Origin: Cercis canadensis
Taxonomy: Eukaryota > Streptophyta > Magnoliopsida > Fabales > Fabaceae
Length of the DNA: 64,000 nt
Reading direction: 5' to 3'
NCBI GenBank assembly: GCA_003255065.1
Contig: QAOA01007336.1
Location: forward strand, 112,259 to 176,258
Numbering within the stretch: the stretch's first letter is position 1; the number at the start of each line of letters is the position of its first letter. Of this stretch, positions 57,358 through 64,000 are shown one piece after another. Below the pieces are notes generated by a model, which searched no databases, had not been told where the DNA came from, and saw nothing but the letters and a program-made list of their open reading frames with translations. The position numbers were made by a program, and so were the translations under genes.

Positions 57358-57722
57358 GCTTCATTGAGAAATTATGCATTGCACGTTTAAATTATTTGTT
57401 CTTTTTTTTGTCAGATATTCCTATAATTCATATTTCTGGGGTAAATAAAATATACATTTTTTGTCATATTATGTTCACACAATTAATTTAGGGTAACCAT
57501 TTTTAGACGAATGTTGTGGGGTGCCTAACACCTTCCCCACGCATAAATAGACTCCTGAATCCTCTCTAGTTTGCAGACCATTTTTTTAAATAAAAAGGAG
57601 TTTTCTAATTGTTTCCCATTTTTCTAATACAATTGGTGGCGACTCCAAGTTTTCTTTTAAAAACTAATATTTTTCCTTAAGTTCGTCATTCACGTCATAA
57701 CGACCTTCGAGTACGTTGTGAC
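57358..57722 (+). repeat. Tat/Ogre-like LTR 3' end (plus orientation)
   Basis: 365 bp in reverse orientation to the preceding fragment: GTGCCTAACACC, CAATTGGTGGCGACTCC, ending ACGTTGTGACA. No tRNA-Arg primer site follows. Its first ~200 bp are inverted relative to 55100-55300. Confidence 0.75.
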
Positions 57723-58172
57723 ACATCTTACAAGTAATAAAATGAGAGTAAAGATTGTCCCTCGAGGATTAATGTTATCAACTATCGAAATTGGGTTAAT
57801 CCCGATTTTATTTTATCAACAATTTAAGAGAAATTCAAAACTAATCATATATAGACTAAAAACGAACTAAAGCAATTAAAAATCATGAAGTAAGTAAGAG
57901 AGAAAAAATCTAAAGTTTTCGATTTCACCATAATTAATCACAGTTTTCATTCCTTATGTCTTTAATCTAGATTTATCCTTCTAAATGCTAGCCAAGATTC
58001 CCTAACCTATTCATTAGTCTCTCCCAAGGTCCAGTGAAAATATCCCTAATTACTAACTCACTATATTCCTATGTGAGTTGTAATAATCAAGAATTCATTA
58101 AGTCTTATGGATCTCTTTAATTGACTACATAGGTCATTGAAGTATATTCATATCCCAAATGCAATCTATGGT
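57723..58172. other. AT-rich stretch, nothing recognised
   Basis: No ORF. It is the left flank of Athila-like element 3 and may be an older LTR remnant, but no ends could be fixed. Confidence 0.35.
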
Positions 58173-59602
58173 TGGTGAGCTGCTGAGGCTCCTGAAATTA
58201 ATTAAAGTTTAAGGTTGATTTACCTACGCTACTTGTAGCATAAGGCAACCCTAAGTCGAACCTAAGGATTATTCTAAGTAGTGAATCATATTAAGAAGCA
58301 TATCAACAGGGGGTTTTGTTTGTTCATGTGATTAACAGAAATTAATGGTAAGTGGTAAAGTTTTAGAGAAAACAACCAATCCAAGTCTTAAGTAATTTTG
58401 ATTTTGATCCATCCTTGATTTCCAAGGATCCATTTAATTATTAACCATGTTCTTGGCCTTAGAAAACATCAAGACGCCTCTCAGTCCTCTATGGATGTCC
58501 ACTGGTTAAGCAACCAGAATTCAGAATTAACTAAGACTAAATGAATTAAGCAAACATTCAAGTCTAATTTTACCTAAGTCCATGATCCAGCCAAGGTAAT
58601 TAATCCATCTAAAAGCTCAGAAACATTAATCAACCATACAATCCTCTTTTATCACATGCAATTAAGCAATGAACACATGAATAATCCAAATTCGAATTAA
58701 GCAATTCAAACAGAATATTTCAGAGGATTGAAAGAACTTGATTAACAACTAAATGAATAACAACAACACATAATCTTAAAATCAATAATCAGAACAGCCA
58801 AAACCTGGATTGATTTGATGAATTAGCCCTCCATGAACAAGAGAAGCCAATTTCTTATAAAATATCTAAAGAGAAAACTTAAAGACTAAGGAAAGCTCAA
58901 AAGCTGTCTAAAATATCTAATTGACTTCATATGAATTTCGGCTGCCCCTTTGTGCTGATATAGACCTCCAAAATTACATGCATACCCAAATTGCCCTTAG
59001 GGCACACTTGTTTCCATGAGCCTTAGCTTTAATTGGGCTTTGGTTTGGGCCCATTTGGATTTGTCATGAGGAAGTTAGGCCCATTTAAGTGCCAATAGGT
59101 GCCTGGAACCATCAGCCAACTTCAACTGCAAATAAGACCATATTAAATATAAAATATGGTGAACCGGTCTTCATAACAATTGAAGCTCTGTCTGTTAGCT
59201 TTCCAATGGTACCAGCTTCAAGTCCATATGACATCCACAGCTCAAGTTATGGCCCAAACACTGCATGTAGGTCAGGATCCTGCGACAACATGTCTTCTCT
59301 GGCTTCCAGGCTGCATATGACCTTTTGGACATCTGAATTGGCTTTGGAGTCCTGAAAGAAAGTTGTAGATAATTCTCTTAGCTTTCCTAAAAGGTATGAC
59401 TCAGAATTTTTAGACATCCAGAACTTAAGATATGCACGAAACACAGAAACAGCATAAAATGCTCAGTATTGCTGGAAATTGCAATTAGGAACAAATGGAT
59501 CCAAGGTCATCAAATGAGGTCCAAGTCTACTCAATTTAGCCCAACAGAGGTTTAAAAGACTAAGTATGAGGGATAACTATTGTATAAAAAGTGTGTTCAT
59601 CA
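58173..59602 (-). repeat. 3' LTR, Athila-like element 3
   Basis: 1430 bp. On the minus strand it starts TGATGAACACAC and ends CAGCAGCTCACCA (two changes from the family end). Confidence 0.9.
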
Positions 59603-60965
59603 AATTCTCCCACACTTAGATTTTGCACATCTTGGGTAAACTAGAATTCCAAAACTAAGAAAAGCAAGAACAAGGAAACAAAAACAAATTTAAAAATTAA
59701 AGGATCACCTCCCAATGATATTTAAGATATGCAGAAGTTCATACCATAAGTAAGATAAGCAATTAAAGATTTAAGGAAGTCACAGCATTCATGAAATAAA
59801 ATTTCTTCTCATCCAAAATCAACAAACAAGGTAACTTCAATTGGAAAGCATAAGTCAAGAATGATAGATCTTCACAAGATATACTTTTACTCTCAATCCC
59901 TCAAGTGTTTAGAAATTAGGTACTTCACTCAATCAAACTCATGAAGAGATGCACTACCATAAGCTTGCTTATCTTCTACTTCTCCACTACTCAAACAAAT
60001 GCACACACAAATCAAGAGGACTTTATTTAAGGTTGTAATAAGGCCAAGGTAAAGGTAAAGGAATGAATCAAAATGGATATCATAAGGTAAAAACTCAAAG
60101 AGAATAAAAGAACATTGGAGAGGAACTCAAATGACAAGCATTGTGTAAAGCATATTCTCCTTCCTTTGCACATATTCTTTCCTTTTCTTTTTCTTTTCCT
60201 TTTTCACAATTCAGATTTTTTTTTTTAATGAACCAATTAGCTCATTTTTTCTTTCTTTCTTTCTTTCACATAATACTTTGCACATTTAGAATTCACAACC
60301 TCCACACTTGTACTATTAATTACCCACAAGCATAAGAGCTCCTCCAAGACAATGAACCAATGCTCTCTTATTCCGTAAGGTAAGGTAACAACATGATTTT
60401 TCACATAGGCACATAATGAGCTAAGACCAAATATAGGCAAATAGGCTCAATGGGGGTAATCAAAGGGAAATAATACAAGGTTTATTTGGCAAAGTAGCTA
60501 AATCAAGAAAGAATGTCTCAATTATGTTCATGTATGCAAATGAAAATGTAGCCTAAAAAAGAATCAAGCAAGTTCTAGAGTTAACAAATTTCATGAGTGA
60601 AAATCACACAAAAAGGAAAAGAATGGCACAAATGCTAAATACATCCATTAAAAGGCTTAAAACTCATAAGGCATGTATCTATTAAACTTAATTACCAATC
60701 CAACATCTAAAACCAAGCATGTGAAATTAAGGATGGAAAACAAGTTATTCAATCATGCTATGAACCTTGAAATGTAATTACTTTAAACTTACAACTTTAC
60801 AATTTCTACAACATCATTGGAGGATAATTAAAACAGAAAAATGTCAACAAAAACAGAAAAAATAGCAAGAACAGAAACAACTAAACTAATCAACTAATCA
60901 GCTAATCAACTAAACTAATCAACTAAACAGAAAACAATAAAACAACTAAACTGTACAGAAATCCC

Positions 60966-61004
60966 TCCCCCACACTTAAATTTTACATTGTCCTCAATGT
61001 AAAA
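60966..61004 (-). promoter_or_regulatory. Hairpin and polypurine-like motif, element 3
   Basis: The same TTTTACATTG / CAATGTAAAA arms with AGGA loop (minus), followed by AAGTGTGGGGGAGGG. Confidence 0.7.
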
Positions 61005-61448
61005 ACTTCAAAAAGTAGCAACATATGACAATTAATAGCAAGCAATCACATAAGGACAAGTAAAGTAAAAGAGAGAGAAGAAACATCCTTATCAGGGGAG
61101 GTAGATGGCATCTTGCAAGTGGACCTCCTCCACAATGTCCTCTTTAGCTCCCTCACATAATGGCTACGGCAGTTGAAACCTGCATGTCCAAGAAATGACC
61201 AAACTTCCCTCACGCATATGGGGTAAGATAAAGCAGACATCAAGAACAAAAAATTGAAAATAAAATGAACATAAAACAGTAACAAAAACAAAAATAGAAT
61301 TAAAAACAAGACTAAAAAACAGAAAACAGAAATAGAATAGAAACAGAAGCAAAAACAGAAAACATAATATAATTACAGTAATATAATCAGAAAATGTACT
61401 CCCTTGAAGCTCAAGGTATCATCTTCCGATTATGTGCAGTAAACACGG

Positions 61449-61642
61449 CTAGATACCGGGGTCAAAGACCACTCTCACGAAGTCTTGGGTTGCCCTTGTA
61501 GAGTCATCTGCTAAAGCCGCAGAATCAGAACCAGAAGCAGAATCAGATTCAGATTCACTAGGATTGCCATCGCTTAAAAATGTAGAAATTTCAGCACAGA
61601 TAACCATCACAAACAGCATGTGAATGGCACTGGACATAATCT
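61449..61642 (-). pseudogene. C-terminus of the Cys-rich Gag ORF, element 3
   Basis: Contains the last Cys module with a 14-nt deletion (CDGDMSCAIC reduced), then ICAEISTFLSDGNP, an acidic Ser/Asp stretch and RATQDFVRVVFDPGI at the stop. It is truncated at 61642 by element 4, within the DYVQCHSH segment. Confidence 0.8.
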
Positions 61643-62932
61643 TGATAACACATTATTTTATACTATTTGTTTCCCTTATACTTAGTCTTTTAGTGTGTGT
61701 TTCTAGTGATTTTTATGACTTTTAGACATGTTTTGTAGATTTGGACTTGTTGGTGCTTGTAGATTTTAATTGCTTAACTGTTAAATTCTGGCACTGCTTA
61801 CGTTTTTTACCATATCTTTTGCTATAGATGTCCAATTGATGTGATTCTAGTTTCGTTGGAAAGCTAACAGAAAATTCCAAGTTTTATATGAAGATCCCAG
61901 AAGCTGATTCTCACATCTGGACAACTGAAATTCGTGTGCAAGCAGTCCGGATTTTTTGCTCCGCCCAGCATTGACTGATTCCTTTCCTTAGGGCTGCCTA
62001 TTGGACCAGAGCATGTTTATTTGGGCCAATTTTTGGGCTAGCACACATAACACTAGGTCTTGATCATGTTTTTATCATTAATAATTTAGGAAACTAGGTT
62101 TATTTTATAATTAGGAAACCTAGAGGAGGCAGCCAACTAGTATATATTCTCAAGTTGTTGAGGCAAATCATACACAACCAGAGAGATATGAAATTCCTTG
62201 AGCTGCTGCTGCCTCCTATTTTCTGAGTTCATTTTTCTACTTTTGCCTTATGTTTAAGCCTTTAATGGAGGGCTAAGTTCGTTTGTAATCAATTCAAGAG
62301 GAGCCAAATTTGACAATCCAGAGTTCCTGTGCTTCAACCGGGTTTGATTTAATTTAATTTGAATTACTGCTTCTCCCATTCTTCATGTGATTGAATGGTA
62401 CTTTGATTGCATGAGTTGTATGAATTTAAATCGATTGATTAGATTCATAACAGTAATCAGATTGATAATCATACTTTAAAGGTCTTTAATATATGGTTAA
62501 CTTGGCTAATTCGGTTATTAAATTAATCTAGACTTAGTGATATAGAGCGGTTGCCTAGAGTCTTAATTCCATGATTAATTGAATCCTGATTGGTAAATCA
62601 GTAGGAATTCTAAGTGTTATTGTTAGGGGTTCCAGGTAACACTTAACCAAGAATTAAATCAGATCTAGTTTATCTTTAGTGAACAAGGATGGATTAAGGT
62701 TTGGTTGTCTGCTTGAGTTGATTGTGTTTTCTCTTATTTGATAAATTCAGTTTACTGCTTTCTAAATTCTTAGTGTATTGCATTCAACACAAACCCCCCT
62801 TATTCTGTTCTTGTTTAAGTTCTTAAAAGATTAGTTGTTCTGGTGAATCCTTGGGAGACGACACTGATTGCATCCTATACTACAAATTAGTTGCAATTAG
62901 TAGTTTAATTTTGTACGGTTCGGCACCCGTCA
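61643..62932 (+). repeat. 5' LTR, element 4
   Basis: 1290 bp, TGATAACACATT...GGCACCCGTCA. Diverged from the other LTRs but sharing short blocks such as ATACTTAGTCTTTTA and TTGGAAAGCTAACAGA. Confidence 0.85.
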
Positions 62933-62938
62933 AAATTT

Positions 62939-62956
62939 TGGTGTCGTTGCTGGGGA
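62939..62956 (+). promoter_or_regulatory. Primer binding site, tRNA-Asp type with mismatches
   Basis: TGGTGTCGTTGCTGGGGA, two changes from the TGGCGCCGTTGCCGGGGA of element 1. Confidence 0.8.
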
Positions 62957-63843
62957 TTTCACCTAACAAATTAATCTTCTTAGAACTCTTTTATTACTAT
63001 TTTGCTTGCTTTCTGTTATTGTTTCTAGCAATTGTTCTTCCTTCATTTTCCCCTTGTTCTACTTGCTTTCCTATTTTGTTTTCTTTATTTGTTTAGGTTG
63101 TCTTTCTCTGGTTAGTGTTTCTGTTTATGTCTTGTTTTTTATTCTGACCAACTGGGATTGAGCTGCAAATTAGTGGACAGAGAAATTGCTTTTTGAGAAG
63201 CACTGTGAGCTGAACTTTGTGCTATTATTGCCCTTGTTTTGTCTCCTTTGCTGCTATTCTGTCCCCTTTGCTATCTTAGTTCACTTTTTGGTAAAATTTC
63301 TATATTGTGTAAGGTCTGTGATTATTTTATTTTTTTCTTGTTGTCTTGTTTGCCTTACTGTTTTAGGTTCCTATTGTGTGAATTCTTGTGCCTATTCCCA
63401 AGTTTTTCCCTGCTTGCCTAGCGTTTTGGCTTGAAATTACGATTTTACGGGTCAAAATTCTATACGAATTTTTGTGCTCTGATTGAGCTGAAAATTGGTC
63501 AGTTGAAGAAAAACGGTCTGAGAAATATAGTTCAATGCTAAAGCATTGAGCACCACCCTATCTCGGCCAAATTCCATCGTTTGAACCCCTTTTTTAATTT
63601 TTTAAGATTTTTTATTTGATTTTTGAGTTTCCTTTTCATCAATATTTCATGCTGTGGTGGTAGAAAAATTTTAAAAAATGTTTTGTTGGGTCAATTAGTA
63701 TTATTTTGGTGTCTTTTTGCATTTGTCTAGTGCATTTAATGTGTTATGGTTTTTGCACTTTTCTTTAATTGATTCACTGTTTTACTGTTTTTGTGTGTTC
63801 TAGTGTGTTTTAGAGTGTTGTTATCTTTTGATTTGCATAATGT
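62957..63843 (+). other. 5' leader of element 4
   Basis: About 890 nt, T-rich, no credible ORF. Its last ~300 nt resemble the leader of element 1 (CATCGTTTGAACC, TGTGGTGGTAGAAAAATTTT). Confidence 0.6.
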
Positions 63844-64000
63844 ATGACTCGGTCCTCTCAATTTGAACTACTTGAAGGTGATTCTGAAATAGAGAGAACC
63901 TTGCACACACTTGCTAGGGCACGTAGAACTCCTAATCACATAGAGCATAATATGGCTGCCAATGACATTAATCCTGAGGTTGATCTTGCTGCTAATAATG
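63844..64000 (+). CDS. Gag N-terminus of element 4, cut by window end
   Basis: ATG 63844 opens MTRSSQFELLEGDSEIERTL, matching the start of the ORF at 36826 (MTRSSPFVLLEGDPEIERTL). The frame remains open to the window edge (MAANDINPEVDLAANN). The conserved start motif supports the start chosen for element 1. Whether RT and integrase follow cannot be seen. Confidence 0.75.
   Translation, partial: MTRSSQFELLEGDSEIERTLHTLARARRTPNHIEHNMAANDINPEVDLAANN

Larger units (their letters stand above)
58173..61642 (-). mobile_element. Athila-like element 3 (3' portion)
   Basis: Minus strand: end of the Cys-rich ORF (61642-61449), conserved block (61216-61092), hairpin (61004-60981), polypurine tract (near 59605-59620) and 3' LTR (59602-58173). 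The rest lies beyond element 4, which interrupts the ORF at 61643. Confidence 0.88.
61643..64000 (+). mobile_element. Athila-like element 4 (diverged relative), partial
   Basis: 5' LTR, primer site, leader and gag start are present. The element continues past the window end. Inserted in element 3. Confidence 0.85.

Noticed and set aside
55099-57722. Foldback transposon with long terminal inverted repeats
   Set aside because: The arms match internal and end parts of Tat-like LTRs unequally, the left arm lacks the LTR terminus, and no target duplication was found; rearranged LTR fragments fit better.

Overview
The window is plant nuclear DNA, almost certainly from a eudicot. It is AT-rich, packed with nested LTR retrotransposons, LINE, hAT, SINE and MITE copies, and carries a broken TIR-NBS disease-resistance gene, a class confined mostly to eudicots. 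I found no intact host gene. Nearly every coding stretch belongs to a transposable element, and most are pseudogenes. The species cannot be named from the sequence.

Layout. 1-8462 (minus): 5' end of a Tat/Ogre-like Ty3 element: LTR 4741-8462, a tRNA-Arg-type primer binding site, and a first ORF of the DUF7745 type (484-3970). Two solo LTRs of another family sit in it (2250-3670 in the ORF, 6549-7990 in the LTR). 9193-14240 (minus): 3' LTR and 3' region of a second Tat-like element, with a 17-18 bp tandem repeat. 14733-17667: SINEs, a Mutator-type MITE and the TIR-NBS pseudogene. 18278-26126 (minus): a complete but dead CRM-like chromovirus with matching LTRs and a CAACT target-site duplication (TSD); its reading frame runs into its own 3' LTR. 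26132-30110: mostly anonymous AT-rich DNA, an AT microsatellite, a duplicated MITE and a SINE.

30111-51481 is a nest: a LINE (minus) carries a truncated hAT element (31063-32258) and is cut on its right by a Ty1/copia element starting at about 33466. The copia gag is split by Athila-like element 1 (34706-43086, TSD GCCAC). The copia copy then ends abruptly at Athila-like element 2 (44993-51481), whose right flank is a different transposon. 51482-55098 (minus) is an Athila-type protease/RT remnant split by a 2.5 kb hAT-type element with an 8-bp TSD. 55099-57722 is an inverted pair of Tat-type LTR fragments. 58173-61642 is Athila-like element 3 (minus), interrupted at 61643 by a diverged relative (element 4) that runs off the window.

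Most notable is the Athila-like family in elements 1-4. Element 1 is structurally complete with a 998-aa ORF of Gag, zinc knuckle and aspartic protease, then an unusual acidic Cys-rich tail, and has no reverse transcriptase or integrase. It therefore looks like a non-autonomous family that must borrow enzymes. Its tail, a hairpin next to a polypurine-like motif, and a short conserved block after the ORF recur in elements 1-3. Three single-N junctions flanked by duplicated sequence look like scaffolding artefacts.
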